A stretch of DNA of 61,121 nucleotides, from assembly GCA_903848645.1 (NCBI GenBank), contig CAINGU010000012.1:1-61121 (forward strand). The letters are read 5' to 3'. A program made the position numbers and the translations under genes. Source of the DNA: an uncultured cyanobacterium (GTDB taxonomy: Bacteria; Cyanobacteriota; Cyanobacteriia; Cyanobacteriales; Nostocaceae). This document shows positions 9,239 through 17,975 of this stretch, piece by piece. Below the pieces are notes generated by a model. The model worked only from the letters and a program-made list of their open reading frames with translations, did not search any database and was not told the origin of the DNA. The stretch's first letter is position 1, and every line of letters starts with the position of its first letter.

Positions 9239-10168
9239 TTAATCAATTTTCTTGGATATCCAAGGTAATGGATTCACAGATTGTCCGTTCACATATAAGC
9301 CCCAGTGTAAGTGGGGTCCAGTAGCTGCACCGGTTGAACCGACTGCACCAATTTTTTGCCCTGCTTTCACAAAATCACCTTCTTTGACATTAATCCGACT
9401 GAGGTGCATGAAAATACTGACTACTCCTTGACCGTGATCAACGCCTACTACGTTACCATGAACCCGGAAGCCTTGGGATACTGTACCAACTAAAGCAACT
9501 CTTCCCGCTGCTGGGGTAACAACAGATGAACCCTCTGCTCCTGCGTAGTCCTGTCCACGATGGTAGTAGTCCTTGGCAAATTCGCCATTGTAGTAGCGAC
9601 GGACACCATACTTAGTAGAGGTTCGCCCAGCATTGGGGGTGAGAAAAGCACCATGCCAATATTTTTCTGGTGTTTGTAGGGCTTTCAATTCTGCTACTCG
9701 CTTGAGTTCATACGCTGTTGCGTCAACTCCAGCTTTTCCCGGTGGTAAGGTAATGCGTTGGACGGGAAATTTGCGATCGCGTACTTGGATGGATAAGTTT
9801 TGTTCCTGTCCATCTCCCGAAACTCTAATTGTTCTCACTCCAGCTTTTTCTAACGGAGTTGTGGGAATGAAAGAACGGTATTGACGAGGTGAAATTTCAA
9901 AGGCTGGATATGTTTTTTCCCCAACTGTTACTGTGGGATTACTGGTTTTTTCCTGAGCATTTGCTTCAATTACTACCGAAATTGTATCTCCCAATTGAGG
10001 ATTGTTAGGTATTACCTGCACTTCTAAAGCTTTTGCGGGTAAGCCTAAAGCAATGGGGACAACGGCCATTATGCCTATAAATATTTTAATTTTGGCATGG
10101 TTGATGATACCAACACCTCGCAACTTATGCTGTGGATTAATAGCGTCAGTCATGGTAGTCATAGGCAT
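9239..10168 (-). CDS. M23-family metallopeptidase (LytM-like murein hydrolase)
   Basis: Zinc peptidase that cleaves peptidoglycan cross-bridges, or a degenerate activator of amidases. A hydrophobic segment near residues 28-47 (IFIGIMAVVPIALGLPAKAL) acts as signal peptide or anchor. A beta-rich domain follows (residues 50-150). The catalytic domain has the zinc ligands in YHRGQDYAG and in GPHLHWGLYVNG, so catalytic residues are kept. The frame is open to a TTG at 10174; the ATG at 10168 or the one at 10153 are likelier starts. The gene is monocistronic, and its upstream region faces the repeat-rich space before hemL. Confidence 0.9.
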   Translation of the reverse strand: MPMTTMTDAINPQHKLRGVGIINHAKIKIFIGIMAVVPIALGLPAKALEVQVIPNNPQLGDTISVVIEANAQEKTSNPTVTVGEKTYPAFEISPRQYRSFIPTTPLEKAGVRTIRVSGDGQEQNLSIQVRDRKFPVQRITLPPGKAGVDATAYELKRVAELKALQTPEKYWHGAFLTPNAGRTSTKYGVRRYYNGEFAKDYYHRGQDYAGAEGSSVVTPAAGRVALVGTVSQGFRVHGNVVGVDHGQGVVSIFMHLSRINVKEGDFVKAGQKIGAVGSTGAATGPHLHWGLYVNGQSVNPLPWISKKID

Positions 10169-10340
10169 AAACAAATCTTTTGCTGCTGTTAATCAATAGA
10201 CTAATTCATAGTAGTTCGTGTTTCCGATCCAATTGAAAAAATTTCTCCTGTGTGCTGTGCCAGTAGATAAAAATGGTAAAATCACATATCAGCAAAGGTA
10301 AGTAATTTTTAGCTTTTTGCCTACTGTTAATTAACCCTAT

Positions 10341-10594
10341 TCTAAGAGGGTGTTTGAAAAGTCTAAATTCATACTAGCCCTGGCGATTAGAAAGATGCCT
10401 TCGGCTCCCGTAAGGGATACGCGGCTACACAGACAAAACCCACCTATTCCTTCGGTCCCGTAAGGGATACGTGGGTTAAAAAGCTTAATTTTTCGCTAGT
10501 CCACGCAGGTGGACTTGGTTTGTGTAGTAGCGTTCGCCCTTGGCGTGGCGAAGCCATATTATATTCGCCCAAAACTTTTAAAACATCCTCTAAG
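10341..10594. repeat. MITE-like element with imperfect terminal inverted repeats
   Basis: The left end TCTAAGAGGGTGTTTGAAAA at 10341 pairs with TCTTAGAGGATGTTTTAAAA read on the minus strand from 10594. Inside are two copies of CTTCGG(C)TCCCGTAAGGGATACG at about 10399 and 10453, and a GCGTTCGCC...GGCGTGGCGAAGCC palindrome. A related end sequence occurs at 17815-17836. There is no coding sequence, so it would be non-autonomous. Confidence 0.65.
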
Positions 10595-10635
10595 ATAGAA
10601 GCTCGATTTTAATCACCACTCATTAGGAGATACCC

Positions 10636-11934
10636 TTGGTAAATACCTCAATTAAAACCACAAAATCACAAGAAATCTTTGCTGCGGCTCAACACCTCAT
10701 GCCCGGAGGAGTGAGTTCTCCTGTTCGCGCTTTTAAATCCGTAGGTGGACAACCCATAGTATTTGATCGTGTTAATGGCGCACATATTTGGGATGTAGAC
10801 GGTAACAAATATATTGACTATGTTGGTACTTGGGGGCCAGCTATTTGTGGTCATGCTCATCCAGAAGTAATTTCCGCACTGCACACAGCCCTAGATAAAG
10901 GGACTAGTTTTGGCGCGCCCTGCGTACTGGAAAACGTTTTAGCCGAAATGGTCATTGATGCTGTTCCTAGCGTCGAAATGGTGAGATTTGTCAATTCTGG
11001 AACAGAAGCTTGTATGGCGGTATTACGCCTGATGCGAGCTTTTACAAATCGAGAAAAAGTCATTAAATTTGAAGGCTGCTATCACGGACACGCTGATATG
11101 TTCTTGGTAAAAGCTGGTTCTGGTGTTGCTACCCTCGGTTTACCGGACTCACCAGGAGTACCCAAAGCAGTCACAGCCAGCACTTTAACCGCACCTTTCA
11201 ATGATTTGGAAGCCGTAAAAGCCCTATTTGAAGAAAATCCCCAGGAAATCGCCGGTGTCATTCTCGAACCCGTAGTTGGTAACGCTGGTTTTATCACCCC
11301 TGATGTCGGTTTCTTAGAAGGACTACGAGAACTTACCCAAGAGCATGGCGCATTATTAGTATTTGATGAAGTTATGACAGGCTTCCGCATTGCTTACGGT
11401 GGCGCACAAGCAAAATTCGGTATTACCCCTGACTTAACCACCCTGGGTAAAGTTATTGGTGGTGGTTTACCTGTAGGCGCTTATGGAGGTCGCAGCGAGA
11501 TCATGTCAATGGTTGCTCCTGCTGGTCCAGTTTATCAAGCAGGGACTTTATCCGGTAATCCTTTAGCCATGACAGCCGGGATTAAAACCCTAGAACTACT
11601 CAGCAAACCTGGTACTTATGAGTATTTAGAACAGATTACTAAACAGTTAGCTGATGGATTGCTAAAAATCTGCTCAGATACGGGTCATGCTGCTTGCGGT
11701 GGTAATATCAGTGCCATGTTTGGGCTATTCTTCACCCCAGGACCTGTTCATAACTATGAAGATGCCAAAAAGGCTGATACAGCTAAATTTGGTCGTTTCC
11801 ATCGCGGAATGTTGGAGCATGGTATTTACCTAGCACCATCTCAATTTGAAGCTGGGTTTACTTCTTTAGCACACACTCAAGAAGATATTGAACAGACTTT
11901 AGCTGCTGCCAAAGATGTGCTGTCTAGTCTATAA
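10636..11934 (+). CDS. hemL: Glutamate-1-semialdehyde 2,1-aminomutase
   Basis: PLP enzyme that converts glutamate-1-semialdehyde to 5-aminolevulinate, the precursor of chlorophyll, haem and phycobilins. Family landmarks are [20 protein letters not shown] at the N-terminus, [26 protein letters not shown]-type [15 protein letters not shown], and the PLP lysine in [18 protein letters not shown] near residue 275. At 432 aa it is full length. The start is a TTG at 10636 preceded by AGGAGA with 5-base spacing; no ATG gives a better N-terminus. A U-rich hairpin downstream (12062-12105) probably ends the transcript. Confidence 0.97.
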   Translation: MVNTSIKTTKSQEIFAAAQHLMPGGVSSPVRAFKSVGGQPIVFDRVNGAHIWDVDGNKYIDYVGTWGPAICGHAHPEVISALHTALDKGTSFGAPCVLENVLAEMVIDAVPSVEMVRFVNSGTEACMAVLRLMRAFTNREKVIKFEGCYHGHADMFLVKAGSGVATLGLPDSPGVPKAVTASTLTAPFNDLEAVKALFEENPQEIAGVILEPVVGNAGFITPDVGFLEGLRELTQEHGALLVFDEVMTGFRIAYGGAQAKFGITPDLTTLGKVIGGGLPVGAYGGRSEIMSMVAPAGPVYQAGTLSGNPLAMTAGIKTLELLSKPGTYEYLEQITKQLADGLLKICSDTGHAACGGNISAMFGLFFTPGPVHNYEDAKKADTAKFGRFHRGMLEHGIYLAPSQFEAGFTSLAHTQEDIEQTLAAAKDVLSSL

Positions 11935-12061
11935 ATAGCTAGGGGTGTGGGGGTGTAGGAGTGTGGGGGGAGAAATGTCCTTCTTCTTCTTTCTCCTTTC
12001 TTCTTTCTTCTTTCTGACTCGGTGACTCCTGACTCCTACTATAGGTATATATTTGCAGTTT

Positions 12062-12105
12062 AAAAATACCGATAAATACTTACACTATCTTCGGTATTTT
12101 TGTAT
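12062..12105 (+). terminator. Intrinsic terminator downstream of hemL
   Basis: The arms AAAAATACCGA (12062-12072) and TCGGTATTTTT (12091-12101) form an 11-bp stem ending in a T-rich run. It lies 128 bp after the hemL stop and reads in the hemL direction. Confidence 0.7.
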
Positions 12106-12193
12106 TACTTTAGTGGGATAATATATAAAAATAACAATTTTTATTTTATATGGAGCTAAATATTGTCAATACTTAATTTAATGACTACTAGTT

Positions 12194-12313
12194 CTATAGG
12201 AATCATAAATGATATTTGATAGCTTGCGTGGCGTAGCCATAAAATTTTAAGTAGTGTAGGGTGGGCAATGACCACCCTACGTACATTTCAAAAACCAAAT
12301 ATTAGTCCTATAG
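12194..12313. repeat. MITE-like palindromic element, copy A (related to 39057-39170)
   Basis: The left end CTATAGGAATCATAAATGAT and the right end read on the minus strand, CTATAGGACTAATATTTGGT, are inverted repeats. The interior carries a GTAGGGTGG...CCACCCTAC hairpin at 12256-12280. The minus-strand right half closely matches the left half of the element at 39057. It sits between hemL and the Ser/Thr kinase gene. Confidence 0.7.
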
Positions 12314-12449
12314 TAATATCAGTATAACTTTAGGAAATTTTTAACAAAGTTCCCGCATAAATAACCTAGCAGAAATTTGGATTTGCTCTTAATAATGTAA
12401 TCAGAGCATAATTATCCCCGTTATTCATCGTGCAGCGAGTTAACAGTGC

Positions 12450-14048
12450 ATGAGCTACTGCGTAAATCCCACCTGTTCCAATCCCAAAAATTCAGCTTCT
12501 AGCCAAAAGTGTCAGGCTTGTGGCTCACAATTACTGTTGCGCGATCGCTTTCGGGTGATAAAACCAATCGGTCAAGGTGGTTTTGGCGCAACATTTTTAG
12601 CGATAGAGGAAAACTTACCAGGAAAACCGCCTTGTGTAATTAAACAATTACGTCCATCAGGTACAACCCCGTACATATTGCAGATGGCACGGGACTTGTT
12701 TGCAAGAGAAGCGGAAACACTAGGTAAGATTGGCAATCATCCACAAATACCCAGGCTATTGGATTATTTTGAGGATCATGAGCAATTCTACTTAGTTCAA
12801 GAATATGTTAGCGGTTTTACCCTCCAACAAGAGGTAAAAAAAGACGGGGTTTATAGTGAAGCAGGAGTCAGGCAGTTTTTAAGTGAAATTATGCCATTAC
12901 TGCAATATATCCATGAGCAACAAGTAATTCACCGGGATATTAAGCCTGCTAACTTAATCCGGCGCTCTCAAGATACCAGATTGGTATTAATTGATTTTGG
13001 TGCTGTTAAAAACCAAGTCAACCAAGTTGCAGCCAGTCAATCGGGACAAACTGCTTTAACAGCTTATGCAATTGGTACTCCTGGTTTTGCACCGCCAGAA
13101 CAAATGGCTATGCGTCCGGTTTATGGCAGCGATATCTACGCAGTGGGAGTAACTTGTGTTTATTTGCTAACTGCCAAAATTCCCAAGGATTTAGAATACA
13201 ATCCCACTACAGGTGACATGATGTGGGAGCATCTGGTAAACATTAGTGAGCATTTGACAAAGGTATTGAAAAAAATGTTAGAGGTATCAGTACGCAACCG
13301 CTATCAGTTAGCACAGGACGTACTCAGAGCCTTGGACATGGAACCATATTTAGATAGTTTAGCCCAAGGTTTACTATCTAAACCTTCGGTCGGGCAGCCA
13401 GAAAAAACACAGCACAATCGAGATTTTGGGATTGATTCCATTCATTCTACCCGTGATAAAAATGATGGTGTATCTAAGATAGCTGCATCTATTCGAGCGA
13501 GAAGGGATAAGACATCAGGAGGAAATGAATGGAAACCTGGAAGAACCCAAAGTGGAGAATCTATACCTAAATCACCTTCTGGAGACGTAAATAATAGTAA
13601 TGGTTCGTCACCTGCACGAAAATTAGATTCCCAAAGTCTACTAGCAGCATATCAGAAAGGAAGACGGGATTTTGCTTCTTATAATCTCATGCGGTTGAGT
13701 TTACCTGGTGCTGACTTATCAGGAACTAATTTCCATGCTGCTCAATTTTATAAAGCCAATCTTCAAGGAACTAATCTTCACAATAGTGATTTTGGGAGAG
13801 CGAACTTGCAAGAAGCCAATCTTAAAGATGCAGATTTAAGCAAAGCTTATTTTAGTAATGCGGATTTAGAAGGAGCAGACCTTAGAGGCGCAAACCTCAG
13901 CCAAGCTTATCTCAGTCAGACAAATCTTCGGGGAGCTAATTTGTCTGGTGCTAATCTGACTGGTGCTAAGGTGACTGATGAACAATTGGCTTTAGCTAAG
14001 ACTAATTGGCTAACTGTGCGTCCTAATGGGAAACGGGGTCTGTTTTAA
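12450..14048 (+). CDS. Serine/threonine protein kinase with C-terminal pentapeptide repeats (SpkB-like)
   Basis: Hanks-type kinase. The N-terminus has a zinc-ribbon-like cysteine set (YCVNPTCSNPKN and CQACGSQ, residues 3-26). The kinase domain (about 33-305) shows the glycine loop IGQGGFGATFLA, catalytic loop HRDIKPANLI, and DFGAVK with the magnesium-binding aspartate. A polar linker of about 90 residues follows. The C-terminus (about 405-525) is a pentapeptide-repeat solenoid with A(D/N)LxxxxL units such as GANLSGANLTGAK. This order matches cyanobacterial SpkB, implicated in oxidative-stress responses in Synechocystis. Cytosolic, no membrane span. Targets are unknown. Confidence 0.92.
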   Translation: MSYCVNPTCSNPKNSASSQKCQACGSQLLLRDRFRVIKPIGQGGFGATFLAIEENLPGKPPCVIKQLRPSGTTPYILQMARDLFAREAETLGKIGNHPQIPRLLDYFEDHEQFYLVQEYVSGFTLQQEVKKDGVYSEAGVRQFLSEIMPLLQYIHEQQVIHRDIKPANLIRRSQDTRLVLIDFGAVKNQVNQVAASQSGQTALTAYAIGTPGFAPPEQMAMRPVYGSDIYAVGVTCVYLLTAKIPKDLEYNPTTGDMMWEHLVNISEHLTKVLKKMLEVSVRNRYQLAQDVLRALDMEPYLDSLAQGLLSKPSVGQPEKTQHNRDFGIDSIHSTRDKNDGVSKIAASIRARRDKTSGGNEWKPGRTQSGESIPKSPSGDVNNSNGSSPARKLDSQSLLAAYQKGRRDFASYNLMRLSLPGADLSGTNFHAAQFYKANLQGTNLHNSDFGRANLQEANLKDADLSKAYFSNADLEGADLRGANLSQAYLSQTNLRGANLSGANLTGAKVTDEQLALAKTNWLTVRPNGKRGLF

Positions 14049-14049
14049 T

Positions 14050-14490
14050 TGACACTCTCAGGGCTTTAGCCACTGAGATTCTTGGTTCAATGAGTCCACT
14101 TAACTTAAACCCCTTGCGGTATTTAAGCCAGAGGTGGTTCTCTCCCCAAGCGTTAACTTCCCCTCTACCCGAAGGTAGTTGCATTACTGCAAAATTTGAT
14201 TGAGTTTAAATTCTGTGTCGTCTAGCTCCCATGAAGATTTTACCTATTCGGAGGGTAGTCGCTAGAACTATGGAATAGAACCCCATATCTTCAATTGTCA
14301 AGGTACAGATTACCGTCAGGTAGTTAGGTTTTTAGACAGGTTGATTACCGTTCCTGTTGTGAACAGTATAACACTATAGAACGCAAAAGATAAATTCTCT
14401 TATCTTTTTAACCCACCTTTGCTAAAAAGAAACTCTATGCGGTTAAAACCGCACGAGTCGCTTATATCTCAGGGCTAAAGCCACTGAGCT
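14050..14490 (-). mobile_element. IS200/IS605-like relic lacking tnpA and tnpB
   Basis: Imperfect hairpins CTCAGGGCTTTAGCCACTGAG (about 14057) and CTCAGGGCTAAAGCCACTGAG (about 14468) border the segment; IS200/IS605 elements end in such subterminal hairpins. On the minus strand the part near 14050-14230 resembles, from memory, the structured right-end region that follows tnpB in cyanobacterial elements: CTACCTTCGGGTAGAGGGG, then ACCACCTCTGG, GCAAGGGGTTTAAG and TGGACTCATTGAACCAAGAAT. A TATACT box lies near 14365 on the same strand. No transposase or TnpB frame is present. The omega-RNA-like reading is inference. Confidence 0.55.
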
Positions 14491-15193
14491 TTACGCTTAC
14501 CGGATATTCCTGTAAGCACACTCGGAATTTGCTGTTCTTGAAAAAGCCCTGAAACTATATCCTGGGCTGCAATTCTGGCTGTAATTATAGAATAAGATGT
14601 CCAGAATAATTGACCGCAGATAAACGCAGATAAGGACGGATGAATTAATGGATTTTATAATTCTGTGCAGCCTCACATAAAATTGGTATTAGGCAATATT
14701 TGTTACTTTATTGGCAATTATAGCAGGAGTCAGGAGTAAAACCCTGTTATAGTCGGCGTTTCATTATCAATTGATGTCCTAATCACCTTGTCCGTTGCTA
14801 TAAATAAATTAAAGCATAAATCCCTGCGTCTTGACACTCTCCAGTTTCAAGACGCAGGGATTATTGGTTCATCAAGTAAATATTTAAACTCTGCTGTAAT
14901 GCTATGGCTGGGCTGAATTAAGGGTGATTTTAAATGAAATCATTTTGTCTAAAATATACTAATTTTACTAAAAATGTCATCTGCTAACCATCTGACTTTC
15001 TATTTTGGCATATCATCTCTAAATGTTCAGTTCCGGCAAAAATCTGAAATTGATTTGTAATTTTTACGGCAATAAATTGACTAAACTAAACCGTTTTGTC
15101 TAGATATACATTTTTAGGTTTTCCAGGATTTCGTTTTCTACCTCATATTTTTCATTAACTAATTTTGAAACAGCACTGAAAAGGTATGCGGTT
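14491..15193. other. Long intergenic region upstream of the orphan devB
   Basis: No supported gene. It contains GACCGCAGATAAACGCAGAT-type repeat sequence near 14611 and a strong inverted repeat at 14822-14859 (CCCTGCGTCTTGA and its complement, 13-bp arms). The last 250 bases are AT-rich and should hold the devB-like promoter. Confidence 0.5.
14822..14859. terminator. Perfect 13-bp-arm hairpin
   Basis: CCCTGCGTCTTGA (14822-14834) pairs exactly with TCAAGACGCAGGG (14847-14859) around a 12-base loop. There is no adjacent T-run of normal length, so a repeat element or processing hairpin is as likely as a terminator. Confidence 0.4.
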
Positions 15194-16390
15194 GTGCAAA
15201 ACCACAAGCTACAAAGTTCATTATCTTCTCAGTCTATTCTCCGATTAGCTATAGCTATTGCTGTGCTGGCATCTTTATCTGTGGCTAGTATTAGTATTTT
15301 TATGGTACTAAAGTTTCGGGATGTAGATAATCAGAAACCAGCAAATTCTCAAGCAGTAATGCCAGAGATTAAAACAGTTACAGCTTTAGGCAGAATTGCA
15401 CCGCAGGGAGAAGTGATTAAAGTATCAGCGGCTATATCTGGAGAAGGCAGTCGAGTCGAAAAGATATTAGTCAAAGAGGGAGATATGGTAAAAGTAGGAC
15501 AGGTAATTGCTATTTTAGATAATAGCGATCGCTTGCAAGCAGAATTAACAGAAGCGAAAGCAGAAGTTAAGGTGATTCAATCAAAAATAGCCCAAATTCA
15601 AGCAGGTGCTAAACGTGGAGAAATTACCGCTCAAACAGCTATAATTGACAGATTAGCGGCAGAAAGTCAAGGTGATATTGATACTCAAAAAGCAACTTTA
15701 GAAAAATTGCAAGCTGAATTACTGAATGCTGAAGCTGAAAATACCCGTTATCAGGAATTATATATAGAAGGGGCTATTTCCGCTTCTCAAAGAGATAGTA
15801 AAAGCTTGAATGTAGAAACTGCTAAAAAAAGTCTTCAAGCTGCAAATTCACAGTTAAAAAAACTGCAATTAGCTAGTCAGCAAAGACTCAAAGAAGCCTC
15901 AGCTACATTAAATCAGATTTCTGAAGTCAGAAAAGTAGATGTAGAAGCTGCAATAGCTGAATTAAATCGTGCGGAAGTATTGGTAAAAAAAGCCAATATT
16001 AATCTTCAACAAGCTTATGTAAAATCTCCCCAAAATGGACAAGTATTTGAAATCCATACTCACCCAGGAGAATTGATTACTAATAATGGCATTGCTGACA
16101 TTGGTAAAACTAGTCAGATGTATGTAGTTGCGGAAGTTTATGAAAGTGATATTACTAAAATTCTTCAAGGAAAACAGGTGCGGATAGTTGGTGATGTTTT
16201 CCCTGGAGAATTACAAGGAAAAGTAGAAAGGATAGGTTTACAGGTACAAAAGCAAAATCTTACCAATACAGATCCTTCTAGCAATATTGATAACAGAATA
16301 GTCAAAGTTCATATCCGATTAAATAAAGCTTCTAGTCAGCAAGCAGCTAAATTTACCAATATGCAAGTTAAGGCAATTATTAGTCTTTAG
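15194..16390 (+). CDS. DevB-like membrane fusion protein (HlyD family)
   Basis: Periplasmic adaptor of a DevBCA-type ABC exporter linking the inner-membrane transporter to a TolC channel. A membrane anchor lies at about residues 17-38 (LAIAIAVLASLSVASISIFM). The lipoyl half-motif (TALGRIAPQGEVIKVSA, EKILVKEGDMVKVGQVIAIL) is followed by a long coiled coil (about 115-265), the second lipoyl half (YVKSPQNGQVFEIHTHPGEL) and a beta-barrel domain. The start is GTG at 15194. It is 398 aa and closely resembles the second DevB in this window. devC follows at 65 bp, but no devA does. The substrate is unknown; heterocyst glycolipids are exported by the best-known member. Confidence 0.88.
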   Translation: MQNHKLQSSLSSQSILRLAIAIAVLASLSVASISIFMVLKFRDVDNQKPANSQAVMPEIKTVTALGRIAPQGEVIKVSAAISGEGSRVEKILVKEGDMVKVGQVIAILDNSDRLQAELTEAKAEVKVIQSKIAQIQAGAKRGEITAQTAIIDRLAAESQGDIDTQKATLEKLQAELLNAEAENTRYQELYIEGAISASQRDSKSLNVETAKKSLQAANSQLKKLQLASQQRLKEASATLNQISEVRKVDVEAAIAELNRAEVLVKKANINLQQAYVKSPQNGQVFEIHTHPGELITNNGIADIGKTSQMYVVAEVYESDITKILQGKQVRIVGDVFPGELQGKVERIGLQVQKQNLTNTDPSSNIDNRIVKVHIRLNKASSQQAAKFTNMQVKAIISL

Positions 16391-16446
16391 TCAGTTGTTA
16401 GTTGTCAGTTGTCGGTTGTTAGTTGTTCGTTGTTAGTTGTCAATTA
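16391..16446. repeat. Short tandem repeats (TTAGTTGTCAG type)
   Basis: Repeated TCAGTTGTTAGTTGTCAGTT units fill the gap between the devB-like and devC-like genes and run up to the devC start. They belong to the short-tandem-repeat class common in Nostocales, also seen at 48416-48464. Confidence 0.85.
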
Positions 16447-16454
16447 TCATTTCT

Positions 16455-17630
16455 ATGATTCGTATTTTTAAAGAATTGCGACGACGCACTCCTTTGGGTT
16501 GGTTACAACTTACTCATGAAAAAAGTCGTTTATTCGTAGCAGTATCGGGCATTGCTTTTGCTGATGTTCTCATGTTTATGCAGTCAGGTTTTCAAACTGC
16601 TTTATATGATAGTAATACTAGATTACATCGGAGTTTACAAGCTGATATTATTCTCATTAGTCCCCAAGCTCGTAGTTTACAAAGTATGTCTATTTTTTCC
16701 CGCAGACGACTTTACCAAGCAATGGATGTACCGGGGGTAAAATCGGCTGAAGCCATGTATTGTAATCATATTATTTGGAAGAATCCCCAAACACGCTTAG
16801 AAACAGGAGTTTTAATTATTGGCGTAAATCCAGATCAACCAGCTTTTGATTTACCAGAAATTAATCAACAATTACAGAAGATTAAATTACCAAATACGGT
16901 TTTATTTGATCGGGCAGCCAGAGGAGAATATCAACAAGCAATAAAGCAAATTCAAGAAGGTAAAACTGTCACAACTGAAATTAATGGGAATACAATTACT
17001 ATCGGTGGTTTATTTAAACTTGGTGCTTCTTTTGCGGCTGACGGTAGTTTAATTACCAGTGTCAATAATTTTTCGCAAATATTTGGTAGACAACCTACAA
17101 GCAGCGTGAGTATCGGTTTAGTTAAAATCAAACCAGGTTATCAAACCGACCAAGTTGTTACCCAATTAAAGGCTTATTTGAAAGATGATGTTAAGGTTCT
17201 CACCCATGATGAATTTATTGAATTTGAAAATAACTTTTGGAGTAGTAATTCCCCTATTGGCTTTATTTTCAATCTCGGTGTATCCATGGGATTTGTAGTT
17301 GGAGTAATTATTGTTTATCAAGTTCTTTCCACAGATGTTAATGCCCATTTGCGGGAATATGCAACTTTCAAAGCCATAGGATATCGTCATTTTTATTTAC
17401 TGACTATTATTTTTGAAGAAGCTTTAATTTTAGCGGCTTTGGGATTTTTCCCAGGGGTAGCTGTATCTTTAGGACTTTACCAGCTAACCCGAACAGCGAC
17501 AAATTTGCCCATGTATATGACGATAATTCGTGGGTTACAAGTCCTATTATTAACTATAATTATGTGTGCTATTTCTGGAGTAATTGCTACTAATAAACTT
17601 CAATCTGCCGATCCTGCGGATATGTTTTAA
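16455..17630 (+). CDS. DevC-like ABC transporter permease
   Basis: Inner-membrane permease of the FtsX/MacB fold. It has one N-terminal membrane helix (residues 25-45, FVAVSGIAFADVLMFMQSGF), a large periplasmic domain, and three C-terminal helices: IGFIFNLGVSMGFVVGVIIV, the LTIIFEEALILAALGFFPGV region and VLLLTIIMCAISGVIATNKL. The ending SADPADMF is typical of DevC. The frame is open to a TTG at 16437, but the ATG at 16455 (MIRIFKELRRRTPLGWLQL) fits the family. It pairs with the devB-like gene upstream. No ATPase gene follows, so it must borrow one, for example the DevA encoded at 41905. Confidence 0.9.
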   Translation: MIRIFKELRRRTPLGWLQLTHEKSRLFVAVSGIAFADVLMFMQSGFQTALYDSNTRLHRSLQADIILISPQARSLQSMSIFSRRRLYQAMDVPGVKSAEAMYCNHIIWKNPQTRLETGVLIIGVNPDQPAFDLPEINQQLQKIKLPNTVLFDRAARGEYQQAIKQIQEGKTVTTEINGNTITIGGLFKLGASFAADGSLITSVNNFSQIFGRQPTSSVSIGLVKIKPGYQTDQVVTQLKAYLKDDVKVLTHDEFIEFENNFWSSNSPIGFIFNLGVSMGFVVGVIIVYQVLSTDVNAHLREYATFKAIGYRHFYLLTIIFEEALILAALGFFPGVAVSLGLYQLTRTATNLPMYMTIIRGLQVLLLTIIMCAISGVIATNKLQSADPADMF

Positions 17631-17689
17631 AAGTTTTTAATGTGTAAACAGACCCCTCTGGTAAACCTCTCCCCTGCACCTCTCCCTAA

Positions 17690-17710
17690 CCCTCTCCTAA
17701 AAGGAGAGGG
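17690..17710. terminator. Hairpin downstream of the devC-like gene
   Basis: CCCTCTCCT and AGGAGAGGG form a 9-bp stem with a three-base loop, 60 bp after the devC-like stop. The arms lie inside pyrimidine-rich repeat DNA of a type widespread in Nostocales, so a terminator role is possible but not certain. Confidence 0.45.
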
Positions 17711-17747
17711 AAAAGGAATAACATTTAATACTGGAGAGGCTTTAAAA

Positions 17748-17774
17748 CCCCCCTTCCCTACAAGGGAAGGGGGG
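17748..17774. repeat. GC-rich palindrome CCCCCCTTCCCT/AGGGAAGGGGGG
   Basis: Perfect 12-bp arms around a three-base loop form a very stable hairpin. It is followed at 17815-17836 by ACTTTTCAAACAACCTCTAA, which matches the end sequence of the element at 10341-10594. This suggests another copy, or a solo end, of that repeat family. Confidence 0.65.
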
Positions 17775-17975
17775 TAGGGGGGTTAGGTTTTTAGAGATTA
17801 TGGGTTTCATATAATACTTTTCAAACAACCTCTAAGAAATCCCTTATTTAATGCTTTGCGCGGCTAGATTTTATTTTATATCATCACTTTAAAGCTTGAG
17901 TTTCATCATTAATAAGTGATTATTTGCAACTACAATTACTAATGCAGCGCGGCAAAAATAACTAACCACCTCACC

